61,249 bases of DNA from Paraglomus occultum (Eukaryota > Glomeromycota > Glomeromycetes > Paraglomerales > Paraglomeraceae): contig CAJVPJ010000038.1 of assembly GCA_910592205.1 (NCBI GenBank), forward strand, positions 1 to 61,249, read 5' to 3'. Shown in pieces: positions 22,622 through 33,069 of the stretch (position 1 is the first letter of the stretch; every line of letters starts with the position of its first letter). The position numbers and the translations under genes are program-made. Under the pieces are notes generated by a model. That model did not search any database. It saw only the letters and a list, made by a program, of their open reading frames with translations, and was not told where the DNA came from.

Positions 22622-23940
22622 CAGTGGTGTGCAAAAAAAATGACAATTGTTAAAACTACGCTGGCTTTACAACGAGCAAACTAATATATGAGTATAATAC
22701 ACCATTTTAAAGCTTGAAAGCAGTAGATTTTTATTACTATAAATTAATAGGATATTCGTTTACCCATTTTTCAATAACCTCTCTACAACGTCGCTTTATT
22801 GAATCGACCAAATTGATTAGAAGGCTATCCGGGATATTATTCCACTCTTCGACCAAATACTTCTCCAATTCACTGAGATTTTGAGGCTTACGTTTTTCCA
22901 TATTTCTTTTAACAACTGCCCAGAGGTTTTCAATGGGATTTAAATCTGGACTGTTGGAGGGCCAGTCCATTACTGTAGGAACATTTTTCTGAAGAAAGAA
23001 GTCTTGTGGAAAATTCAATGTCGGCCCGGGAAATTCCTTAGCAATGCGACTAGTTATGCTTAGAATCGTTGTCTTGCTGTAGTCGCCATTTGCCTTTCAG
23101 TATGCTCCTTACCTCTGGCAGACGCATTTCTAGAATCTCAGTGTAATATTTTGCATCCATTATTTGTCTAAAACAAAATAAGGATGTCTTGCCTTTTGCG
23201 CAAAATCCACCCCATGCGAAGATTTTGCGTCGGTCCTTTGGTATTGGCCGAATTGGTCTCACATCCCTATACCATTGTTTTATTGTATTGCGAAACAGTT
23301 GGAAAGAAGTCTTATCACTAAATAAGGTCTTATTCCAATTATCATCTATATGCTTTTTGGCCCATTCGATACGCTTTTGCTTATGATCCGATGTGAGCAT
23401 AGGAGTATTAAGAGGAAGTGCATTTCGATACCCATGATCTGTCAAATGCCTTGTTACAGTTGAGCGTGAGACTTCTACTCCAATGTTTTCTAACTTATCC
23501 GCAATTTCTTTTGCAAAAAGTATGGGATTTCTCCGAACATATTGGCCGATTGCTCGAGAGGCGTCAGCTGTTATTTTTTTATGACGGCCATTACCTCCTT
23601 TATGTTTTATATCACCAGTTTCATCGAGTTTTTTGAGATTACAGTATATAGTTTTGAGTAAAATCTTTGTCAGAGAGTGGATTTCAGAAGCATTGCGCGT
23701 TCCCTGCTTCCAGAATTGTAATATTATTTGACGTTGGTCTTCTTGTTTAGATAGAGCCATTTTATAGCGAAATAAAAATAAGAGTTGAAGGATAATTGAA
23801 ATAATAAAGCGCATAAAACGATAACACAGTAACCAAGCTTTTGTTTTTATTTTACATGACGCGATTTGGTCCGAAATTGGGAAAGTTACGTATACACAAA
23901 CTGCGTAAAACATTTTGTCATTTTTTTTTGCACACCACTG
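22622..23940 (-). mobile_element. Complete Tc1/mariner element (1.3 kb) with TA target duplication
   Basis: The element is bounded by inverted repeats of about 26 bp. The left end starts CAGTGGTGTGCAAAAAAAA at 22622. The right end is its reverse complement ending at 23940, with one extra A in the A-run. A TA dinucleotide lies directly outside each end (22620-22621 and 23941-23942), as expected for Tc1/mariner target-site duplication. It encodes a DDE transposase on the minus strand. Well-kept ends with a single-base frameshift suggest a fairly recent insertion. Confidence 0.9.
22737..23760 (-). pseudogene. Tc1-type transposase, one-base frameshift
   Basis: The N-terminal part starts at 23760 (MALSKQEDQRQIILQFWKQG), has a helix-turn-helix DNA-binding region (about residues 1-110) and reaches the first catalytic Asp in LFSDKTSFQLF and the second in LQQDNDSKH. 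Just after this the frame closes at 23050. The C-terminal part resumes in another frame (coding visible from about 23050 down to 22737) with VMDWPSNSPDLNPIENLWAV, which holds the third acidic residue (Glu in IENLW) at typical Tc1 spacing. A single extra base near 23052 accounts for the break. The protein would be about 340 residues, normal for Tc1. As it stands, no full-length transposase can be made. Confidence 0.88.
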
Positions 23941-23942
23941 TA

Positions 23943-24750
23943 CATTCTCTACTATTCACTCTTGTGATACTGACCAGAAAAGTAAAATTTTGTATGAGAT
24001 ATAAAACAAACAAAGCCACCCGTTGGTTGAAATTTTTCATTTTAAATAGCGTTCGTTGGCAAGTAAATTGGTATAATAACGGCAGAACAGAATGCTAAAA
24101 GATTTGAATTGTTCTATTTGCTGACTAGTTTTTGTCAAAAAAAAATCACTTTCAACGTTTTCATTAAGGTGATATACACGTCTGTTAACATGTCTTTGTG
24201 TAATTTCCAATGATACCAAATTAGGTTTATCAATCTAGGGGCCACATCCACAACAGAATTGTTACAAAACTATTGTACAAACGCTAGATTTGTATGTCTC
24301 CATACAATGTATGAGTTATACAGCACACATCAATTAGTAATTTGTCATTCTAAAAATTCTCACCAGACACGAAAAACGTTAATCTGCTGGTTCTATTAAT
24401 AGTTATTCCCCGCTGATTATCGTATTGTTGTGAACACAGAATCTTGTACCGATTAGGAATAGCTACTGTTTACTCTTCAAGCGAAAAAATGCATGTTAGA
24501 CCAATCCAACCTATTGGAGACCGAATAACCGTCTATTGGATTCGACAATAGACAAAAGTCTCCGGATAGTTTAATTTTTTCGAAATAATAAGCATGAAAA
24601 TTTGATGCATCAATTCGCCTATAATGCAAACTTACGCTTTTTTTTATCTACTCTCCATTAGATTGACGCACAGTTTGAGATTTGCTTCATTCGCATTCAA
24701 AGCCACCATTAGTCTGCGCCTTTACTTTTAGTACCTTCCGTTATGAATAT
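23943..24750 (-). repeat. Duplicated upstream region of the GPI-protein genes, copy A (no gene attached)
   Basis: This stretch matches the sequence upstream of the GPI-protein gene at 25.3-25.9 kb (copy B, about 25970-26720) and, more weakly, that upstream of the gene at 28.8-29.7 kb (copy C, about 29805-30910). Shared landmarks are GTGATACT....AAAAGTAAA near the gene side, CATTCTAAAAATTCTCACCA near 24345 and 26428, and ATTTGCTTCATTCGCATTCA near 24682 and 30868. On its gene side (left) it ends at the Tc1 insertion, and no GPI-protein gene follows. Confidence 0.75.
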
Positions 24751-25251
24751 GCTTATTACAGTTCACCCCCATAAGCGTTCAATGGATGGTTAGTAGTCAA
24801 GCATTTCTAATATTGCTTTAAAATTTGTTATTCTGATGTAATAGTTTACGTATTTTTGTCAACATAAAATGTCAATCTTATTATGACAACTCATTCTCAA
24901 GAATATCGTTTGTCTTTTTTTTATCTTGCAGAATTATTCGAAAAACCATTTATTGCTCGTCATAGATTGAACGTATGATTCTGATCGATTAATAGTATAA
25001 CGAGACTCTGTTATATTATAATAACTTTGCTATACCAATAAACTGTTCAAGTAATGAATTTATTATGTTACAGTTTTATTGAAACAGTTTTGTAACCACT
25101 TTAGATACAAAATTCATTGTCCGAAATTATTCAGTTAAGAATAAACAGAAATTTTATTGTACAAAATATAAATAACTTGACATTCTTTTATCACTATTAT
25201 TTATCAATAAGTTATAATAATACAAATATGTCATCATTACAATATCCACTT
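24751..25251. other. AT-rich spacer
   Basis: No gene visible. Its last 150 bp belong to the 3' flank of the GPI-protein gene; TTATTCAGTTAAGAATAAAC near 25123 recurs near 28556 in the 3' flank of the second gene, so the duplication includes downstream sequence. Confidence 0.5.
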
Positions 25252-25884
25252 TTACATATGGCCGAACACATAAATTAAGACAACAGTCACTGTCAGTAAC
25301 TTGGCGGATAATTGCATCTGCGTTTTAGAAGCGACACTTGTTTTACCACCAGAACCGCTGCCAGAACTGCTACCGCCACTAGAACCACCGCCAAAGCCTC
25401 CACTTCCACCGGAACCACTTCCACCGGAACCACTTCCACCGGAACCACTTCCACTTCCACTACCGCCAAAGCCGCCACCTCCACTAGAACCACCCCCACT
25501 TCCATTTCCACTCCCACTTCCGCCACTACCACTGCCACTACCACTGCCACTACCACATTTGTTATTAGATAGACAAGTTTGGTAAGAGTAACAGCAACCA
25601 TGGGGACCGCAAGGTATATCTTGACTGGTGCAGGGTATGTTGCATTTTCCGCCAGCTAAACAAGTCGAGCCCGTAGGACAACAACCAGAACCATCTGGAC
25701 ATGGAGAATAATTTGGATCGCCGCAGCTGTTGATAGTAGCGTATTCGGTAGAAAGTACTTTGACATTGCCGATAAAACTCCTTGTTACAAGATACGTGCT
25801 GTTGTATCTACTTTGTAGCTGAGACGATGTAGCGGAAGTGAAGATGACAGCAGCAAGAACGAGTAATAGTGCGAGAGCCTTCAT
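25252..25884 (-). CDS. Secreted Cys/Gly-rich GPI-anchored protein (paralogue 1)
   Basis: A 210-residue cell-surface protein. It has an N-terminal signal peptide (MKALALLLVLAAVIFTSATS), two Cys-rich repeats of the form CPDGSGCCPTGSTCLAGGKC and CGPHGCCYSYQTCLSNNKC, a Ser/Gly repeat region (about residues 110-180), and a hydrophobic C terminus (LLTVTVVLIYVF) following small residues, as needed for a GPI anchor. The CCP.G..C pattern recalls granulin-like or carbohydrate-binding Cys modules; a chitin- or glucan-binding wall role is inference. No intron is visible. It is paralogous to the gene at 28793-29713, with similar flanks, so the two arose by local duplication. Confidence 0.8.
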   Translation of the reverse strand: MKALALLLVLAAVIFTSATSSQLQSRYNSTYLVTRSFIGNVKVLSTEYATINSCGDPNYSPCPDGSGCCPTGSTCLAGGKCNIPCTSQDIPCGPHGCCYSYQTCLSNNKCGSGSGSGSGSGGSGSGNGSGGGSSGGGGFGGSGSGSGSGGSGSGGSGSGGSGGFGGGSSGGSSSGSGSGGKTSVASKTQMQLSAKLLTVTVVLIYVFGHM

Positions 25885-25969
25885 GATGAACGTTGAAATG
25901 GGAATTGATGGATGGCGCTACCCTAGTGTAGAATGGTCATGATACTCCGCTTTAAATAACAATCTCTGT

Positions 25970-26720
25970 TTTGCAAGCTACTACCCCCTCTGTGATACTA
26001 AACAAAAAAGTAAATCACTGAATGAGACAAACAAACGAAACCATCACTTGGTATAATGGTTATGAGTGCGGTTGAAAAGAATTTTGAAATAGTGTTGATA
26101 GGCTATTGAATATAATAAAGACAGAAATACGTGCTAAAAATTTGAAATTGTTTTATTTGCCGACTAGTTTTCGTCGAAAAGAAAAAATTACTTTTAACGT
26201 TTTTATTAAGTTGATACACACGCCTGTTAACATGTCTCTGTTTCTATGCAGAAATTTCTACTGATGCCGAAATAGTTTTTGCCAAATCCAGGGGCACAGC
26301 CTCAACAGAATCGTGTTATGGCAAATGATAAATAAACTATTGTACAACCGCCAGATTTGTATGTTTTCATACAATGTATGAGTTACATAGCACATCAATT
26401 AGTAATTTGTCGCTTTAATCTCATTCTAAAAATTCTCACCAGACACGAAAAACCGTTAATTTGCTGGTTCTATTAATAGTTATTCTCCGCTGACTATCGT
26501 ATTGTTGTGAACACTGAATCTTATACAAATTAGGAATATCTACTGTTTACTCACACCCTGTACCGTCAGTGGCACCACAGTATCCAAATGCGTTGCAACG
26601 CTGAGTAGGCGAAAAAATGCATGTTAGACATTTCAAACTATTGGAGGTCGAATAACCGTCTATGGGATTCCACAATAGATAAAAGTCTCCCGACAGTTTA
26701 ATTTTCTCGAAATAGTTAAA
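25970..26720 (-). repeat. Duplicated upstream region, copy B, with a short insert
   Basis: The promoter-side sequence of paralogue 1, matching copy A (23943-24750). Relative to copy A it carries an insert of about 50 bp at 26555-26606, which encodes on the minus strand a short Cys-rich peptide resembling part of a CBM18 chitin-binding module. Otherwise the two copies remain alignable through GACTAGTTT, CACCAGACACGAAAAA and AATAACCGTCTAT landmarks. Confidence 0.7.
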
Positions 26721-28792
26721 CAGTTGGATTTGTTTGTATAAACTTTATTCGACATGATAACATATGTGTGCAGAAAAGGGTGGGAATATTAGAGCTTGTG
26801 TATTTGTGCGGTATAAGATTAGACATTGGAATTTGAAATGTGGGTGCTTCTAATCTAAAAAATAATTGCAGAATTATGGTTATAATTTTCCGCCGATATA
26901 TAATTATTACTTTTTCTGTACTACCATTAATGTATTTGAGAAATTACGTTATAACTAAGGACAAAACTGGGGTGCGGGAAGCACTTGTCTAATACGAAAT
27001 ATGATGTATTGTGTGAGTAATGGTCCCTGAGCGTCAGGAATGAGACAAGGGACTTGAACCCTCACGCTTTAAAGGCACAAGAATTTCATTTTTGCGTGTC
27101 TATCATTTCACCAATCCCGCAAGTTTTCTTATAACCAAATTTTAGCAATAACTAACTAGGCAAGTGTAAAACTTATAAACATGTAACGTAACGCATGTTT
27201 GTTAAAGACGAACACTTGGCGGTAAATTAGTTTGGTTTTAAATTTTGTTTGTGATATTTGAGATAATCATTGCACACTCATTTTGGAAAATCGAAATAAG
27301 CAAATAACCGTTTTCTATTGAGAGAGAGGGCATTGCAACAGTGCGGTTGATTGTATTGCAAAGAACGAACAATATGTAAAAACTTATCTTTATATAGTCT
27401 GTAGTATTGTCTAAAGTTTGTATCGAGTTGTTCGAGATATGTTTCCAAGTCTAAATTTCTTCGAGCATATAAGAAAATTTTGTATTTGCATATTGTCTTT
27501 GTGGTTATCGTAAGAAAAGAGGGGCATCATTTAGTGGTAACCATATGGTGTATCGAAATATGATGAAATTGCCATTTCCATTGCCATTGATTTTATATTG
27601 TTTGCGCGCCTATATTTTTACATACGACAGTTATGATATCTCCATCATATGGCCTTTACGATCACAATATAACTGTACATATTTTTATCGTATGACTCTT
27701 TGCAATTCCATTTCGAGGTATAATCTTTTTTAACAACAATGGCTGTTGTACGTTTAGATCGTATGTCGTAACAGTGAGTATGTACATAATGCAGAAGACG
27801 TATCGTTGATTTAAATAGCAGTTTTTAGATTGTGTGAATGTTTGATCATACCAAATGAAGCATTTTGTGGTTACTTTGGCAGTGCTATCATAACCAAATA
27901 AACTATTGTTGGACAGTGAATGCATGCATCGCTGATTTAAACAGTAGTTTGACAACAATACAGAATAGTTTACTTTGGAAATGTATCGTAAGCTAAAGTT
28001 GGCTTTTTTTTTTGAAAGAAATTCGTTTGTCTCATAATGATTTCAAAACGATCAAATATGGTAGCACATGTAAAATACAATTTTACGCAACCGTTTGTTT
28101 TTTAAAAAAAAGTTTCTCTCGTCTTGTGAATAATAATAATAATTAATATCGATATGTATATAAATAATAAAAGAACTTCATTTCAGGAGTCTTTACTGAA
28201 TTTCGAGCCCAAGTTTTAATTTTCACCGTAAATTACACCGCCAAAGCACGTTGATGAATAAAAAATAAAACTCCTGCAAGAAAGAATAAATTTTTTTTCA
28301 TAGACTAACCAAGCCGCAAAAAAAAGTCCACCTTTAGTTTAATCTTAACCATACATTAATGGATTTTTTCAGTAAGATTTAGTGTCTAAATAGAGATCAA
28401 AATCATTCAAAAAAAATTTAGCGTAATACATGTGATCTTATATTAGTGTTAAATTGCTCAAGGAAATGAATTTATTATGCAAGAGCTCTATTAAAACCTT
28501 GCTCAACGTTACATAGCACTTTAAATATTAATATAGAATTTCATTGTTCAAAATTATTCAGTTAAGAATAAACAGGTTTTCAGAAAAATATTTCGATAAA
28601 GTAAACTATACTAATACTGCGTATATATTAATGTGTTTTTCTTCATATCAAAGTTTGATAAGTAAATGATTAAAGATTTGAGTCACTAAGTGATAGGATA
28701 ATAAGCGACAACGTATTGTACAGATAAATAATTTGACATTCTCCCTCATAACGAATCAATATTACAATAATATATAAATTTGTCGTTATTAG
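26721..28792. other. Intergenic region between the GPI-protein genes
   Basis: AT-rich, with one tRNA-like relic (27039-27120) and the 3' flank of paralogue 2 (from about 28480). Short frames near 27545-27960 look non-coding; GATTTAAA.AG(C/T)AGTTT occurs twice (near 27809 and 27934), a minor direct repeat. No protein gene seen. Confidence 0.45.
27039..27120 (-). tRNA. tRNA-Leu-like relic of organellar/bacterial type
   Basis: On the minus strand GCGGGATTGGTGAAATGATA starts a sequence that follows the bacterial/mitochondrial tRNA-Leu layout: D-arm ending GACACGC, a seven-base anticodon loop ATGAAAT, a long variable arm TGCCTTTAAAGCG, and a T-arm GAGGGTTCAAGTCCCTT. The acceptor stem pairs only with wobble pairs and one mismatch, and the anticodon position reads GAA rather than a Leu anticodon. 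It is therefore probably a decayed copy, for example from a mitochondrial insertion. The body differs from the usual eukaryotic nuclear tRNA-Leu. Confidence 0.5.
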
Positions 28793-29713
28793 TTACAAAT
28801 GGCCGAACACATAAAGTAAGACAACAATCACTGTCAGTAGCTTGGCGGAAAATTGAATCTCTGTTTTAAAAGCGCCACTGCCACTGCCAGAATTGCCACT
28901 GCCACTGCCGGAATTGCCGCTGCCAGAACTGCCACCAGAATTGCCACCGCCACCAAAACCGCCACCACTGCCACCAGTACCACCACCACTACCACTGCCA
29001 CCACTACCACTGCCACCAGTACCACTACCATTGCCACCAGTACCACTGCCACCAGTACCACCACCACTACCACTGCCACCAGTACCACTGCCACCACTAC
29101 CACCGCCACCATTACCAGTAGTACATTGAAAACCGGGAGAGCATTGTGTGCCTTTGGGACAACATCCACCTTGACTATCCGTACATGCAAAATATCCAGG
29201 ATTACAAGTGGTACCTCCACCTCCACCTCCTCCAGTACCTCCACCTCCTCCAGTACCTCCACCTCCTCCGCCAGTTCCTCCACCTCCTCCGCCAGTACCT
29301 CCTCCACCTCCTCCGCCAGTACCTCCTCCACCTCCTCCGCCAGTACCTCCTCCACCACTGCCGCCTGGACCACATGAGGAGCCAGATTGACAAACTGTGC
29401 CAGGGGGACAGCAACCATTAGTGCCGCAAGGTGTATCTTGACTAGTGCAGGGTACGTCGCAGTAGCCGCCAGCTAAACACGTCGCGCCTGCAGGGCAACA
29501 ACCGCTGTTATCTGGACATGGGACATAATTTGCTGGAGCGCCGGTACAGAGGCCTTTTGTATTGTTATATCCCGTAAGGAAAATTGTAAGAGATTTTATA
29601 CCAACGCTCCTTGCTTCAAGATACGTAAAGTCGGATATACGTTGCAGCCGGGATGATGTGGCGGAAGTAAAGTTGATTGCGGTAAGAGCGAGAAATAGTG
29701 CGAAAATCTTCAT
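28793..29713 (-). CDS. Secreted Cys/Gly-rich GPI-anchored protein (paralogue 2)
   Basis: A 306-residue relative of the 25.3-kb gene. I chose the start at 29713 because it begins a signal peptide (MKIFALFLALTAINFTSATS) aligned with paralogue 1; the open frame extends 59 codons further upstream through promoter sequence. It has three Cys modules (CPDNSGCCPAGATCLAGGYC; CGTNGCCPPGTVCQ; CTDSQGGCCPKGTQC), separated by Gly/Thr and Gly/Ser repeats, and a C-terminal hydrophobic segment (LLTVIVVLLYVF) for GPI attachment. Compared with paralogue 1 it has one more Cys module and longer Gly repeats encoded by GGT/GGC minisatellites. Likely a cell-wall or surface protein. Confidence 0.8.
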   Translation of the reverse strand: MKIFALFLALTAINFTSATSSRLQRISDFTYLEARSVGIKSLTIFLTGYNNTKGLCTGAPANYVPCPDNSGCCPAGATCLAGGYCDVPCTSQDTPCGTNGCCPPGTVCQSGSSCGPGGSGGGGTGGGGGGGTGGGGGGGTGGGGGGTGGGGGGTGGGGGTGGGGGGGTTCNPGYFACTDSQGGCCPKGTQCSPGFQCTTGNGGGGSGGSGTGGSGSGGGTGGSGTGGNGSGTGGSGSGGSGSGGGTGGSGGGFGGGGNSGGSSGSGNSGSGSGNSGSGSGAFKTEIQFSAKLLTVIVVLLYVFGHL

Positions 29714-32005
29714 AGTCAACGTTGAAATGGGGAGAATTGATGACGATACCCCAATGTAGAATGGTCTACTTAAATAACGATTTATATACCTGTTCTGCAG
29801 ACTACAAACCCCCTGTAATACTAAACAGAAAAGTAAATTTTGATACAAACAACGCAGCGTGGATGCATTGAAAGATTTCATCATCAACAAAAAGAAACTA
29901 GAAGCAACAGCAATAATTAAAGAATGACGTTAGTAGGCAATTGGATATAATAAACGCAGAAGAAAGTTTGGATAGTTTACTTGCTGACTTACAAAAGAAA
30001 ATTAGTGTTAATGTTTCATTAAGTTGATACTTAAAAATGGGGTTTTTGAATCGGTTCTACCAAATCAGGGGGCAGATTGTGCTACGGCAGATGAAGACAA
30101 ACAATTCTGCAATTGCACAAACGCTCTAGCTCCACACTAACATCAAATTACAAATTACACAGTCTGTCACCGACCTCTAATAACCGACTTATCAAAAATT
30201 ACCTGATTAATCCTTTTAATCAGTTCTTTTAATGATAATATCGTAACAGTAAATAATCTTGTAGACAGACTTGTTTTAGAGAATCGATTTGCTTTTTTCT
30301 TATATGTGCTGGTAATACATTTAATCGAGCAGTGATCGGCCAGTTAAATGAATATGTGTTACGTTATACATTATCACGTAAGACAATGCACTGTTGCTGT
30401 GTGACCTCGAAAACTCTAATAATTTGTCACGATAATCTCGCTCCAAATTATCAGAACAAGTTAATTTGCTGGCATTGTCAACTGTTTATTCTCTGGAGAT
30501 TATCCGGATAACTGTGAATCACTAATCCTATGACAGATTCAAAGTATTTTGTATCGTGGTGGCATTATGACTGTTACTCTCGCCAAACTCAACCTATTGA
30601 AAGTATTTACTGATCAAACGCTAGGTTATGAGTAGTAAAGCCTTGCTCAAAGTCATTGACAATCGTTATATATGTATATTAACTAAAGTGCCAGCTCTGT
30701 CCAAGTTGACTATCGGGTGCTTTTCTGCTGATTGTGCGCTCCAGACAGTTATTTTACACATAATAATTAGTCCATAAAAATTTGAGCGTCACATTATGTA
30801 GTTCACTTGTAATGCAAGCTTACACTCTTTTCGACATACTCTCTATTAGATTTACGCACAATCTGGGATTTGCTTCATTCGCATTCAAAACCACAACTAA
30901 TACCTTGTACGATAAACTATTTTTTGCACCTCTTTATTATTTGATTTATTATCTTAACCTGATATATGTCCATGCTATATTCCGATGCGATGCTCCGGTT
31001 TAGACTTACTAACAACGTCATTACAATAATCACTCGTACGCTACCTTGAAGAAATACAGTAGTCAACACGTGCGGCAAACATATTCGAGAATAGATGAGT
31101 ACAGTATAATTGCCACCTTTATTTGTTTATCTAATTTTACCGAGCTTAGCGAGAAACATACCAATTACTTTAATTTTATTCAGCATCTTGATTTGGTTGC
31201 GACTTTTCAGTTTTTTTTATAATTTTATTTCTTTTTTCATCTTCTAAGTTAATTACTAATACATTTTACGTACTTTGTCAAACACAAACTACATCGAACC
31301 AAAAGTGAATGGACATTGAATAGACGGAAGCTTTCTATTCAGAGAATGCATTATCTGATTCAACAAATTACCAGAAATTTGAACCGAATAATGAATGAAA
31401 TTTGAGTAGAAGGGAGACAGATTTTCAAGTTTAATAAGCATTCGTTCAAATCTCGGACATTGCAGTAGTAAGACGAACTTGACAAAAGGTGTTGTTAAGA
31501 GTAACATTTAACGGATCAGACTTATCTAAATCACCTAACTGTAAACACTTCACAAATAGTTTATAATAAACCTAATAATCAATTATAACTTAAGTGGAAT
31601 AAATCACTATTATTATGTGGATATTGACTAAAGTCATTATAGGTTATGAATCTCTAATATAACGGCCAATAGTAATAGTAAAAAAGGTTTTTTCTGTCTT
31701 ATGTAAACGGTAAATAGCAATTTTACGTTTTCAGGATGATAAACTTTTAGGAATAATCTTTCTAACCACGTATATAGTCATACCATTTTCGTTTCTATAC
31801 AAATAGCAGCAAGAACGTCAACTTATCATTTTATGTGGTCATCTTTCAATCGTAAGCTTTTAAAAAATGAAAATTGGGCACTAAACTGTGTAGCTGTCAA
31901 TGACAAGTTTATAGTGAGCTGCAAATATGAGTATATATATTGATGTCTGAACGTGCTCTGCAATTAGTTATTTACATAATTCAGTTAAAAACAGTGTTTC
32001 CAATT
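29714..32005. other. Upstream region copy C and gene-poor spacer
   Basis: The first 1.2 kb is copy C of the duplicated GPI-gene upstream region, diverged but recognisable (AATACTAAACAGAAAAGTAAA near 29817; TTTGCTTCATTCGCATTCAA near 30869). The remainder is AT-rich. A 72-residue open frame on the minus strand (31289-31507, with CPRFERMLIKLENLSPFYSN) has coding-like composition but no recognised motif and may be a gene remnant. Confidence 0.5.
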
Positions 32006-33069
32006 TTACGATCCATCTGTACAACTTTTAATAAATATTGTCAAATCAGTATTAAATTGCTTTGCCGATTCCCAGCTAGGAAAGTGCCCAACATTATGAT
32101 AACGCTTAATCACTGCTTTCTTGGCCGCTTTTTCCATAGCCTCAGGATATCCTCTATTAGTCAAATTATCTTTGTCCCCATAGATTACCAAAACCGGTAT
32201 ATTGGCCTTTCTGAGAACAGGTTCAAAATCATAAGATTTACCTATAATACCTGATAAATGCGTTTGCGTTTGATTCAACCATTGTTAAACGAAAATTAAA
32301 TGCTATTAATAAAAATACTTATACTTACTAACGATACCTCGTTTCGCAACTGGAGGTACGATCGCCATGATTCCTGACACATATGGATAAAATGAGTTTT
32401 CAATCCTCGTAACAACACAACTCTCTCTCGCGTGCACTCACCGATGAACATCAGTCGTGTCTTTTCATCCAAAGGTTTTGCCGTAAGTACATAAACAAGA
32501 CTCTCAATTGTTGTGATAGCCTTTGTATAATCGTTACTGGTAAGTTGATCAACGAAAGGGCCCAGAGCGGTCGCATTAAGTGAAATTTTCGGATTCGCAT
32601 GACCGCTACAACTGACGAGCCCTGTTACCCTATCGTAGCCATACTTATCCAAGTAAGCCAAACTTATTGGAAACCCAAAAGACCAACCGACAAGAGCCAC
32701 CTTCTTGTTTGGATAAGATTTTGTAACGTCTTGGATTACGGCATTAAGGTCATCAGCATAAACATAGATGTTGTCATACATAGACATGTTTGTGGGTTTA
32801 GACGAACGTCCGGCACCACGACAATCCATCCTTACGAGATGAAATTTATCTACAAGTCGTCTGTCATTAAATTGAGGCATGAAGGCAATCCTGCTCATAG
32901 GCGTGCCATGAATAAAAACGATTGTCGGATTGTTAGGACTGCCAATTTCGTCGTAATATATTATCACATTATCGACACTTTTTACAGTATGAGACGTTAT
33001 ATTCGCAGTGACAAACAATATGATCAATGAAAAGTTGAAAAGAAAAAGAAGAGGCAGTCTTGGGATCAT
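32006..33069 (-). CDS. Secreted alpha/beta hydrolase; exon junction interrupted
   Basis: A serine hydrolase of the alpha/beta fold. Exon 1 starts at 33069 with a signal peptide (PLLFLFNFSLIILFVTA). It carries the oxyanion motif HGTPMSR, the DCRGAGRSS loop and the nucleophile elbow GWSFG. The second part (about 32278-32006) carries the acid residue in VLVIYGDKD and the catalytic His in NVGHFPSWES, so all three catalytic residues are present. The link is unclear: donors exist at 32337 (GTATCG) and 32328 (GTAAGT), but in the frame of the second part a TAA lies at 32287-32285, just before the conserved sequence, with no AG acceptor between. Either an unusual acceptor is used or the gene is disrupted. 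Substrate unknown; epoxide hydrolase, haloperoxidase or lipase types share this core. Confidence 0.7.

Noticed and set aside
28834-29421. Val-, Thr-, Pro- and Arg-rich frames over the GPI-protein gene
   Set aside because: They are shadow frames of the Gly-repeat minisatellite; only the minus-strand frame with the signal peptide and Cys modules is credible.
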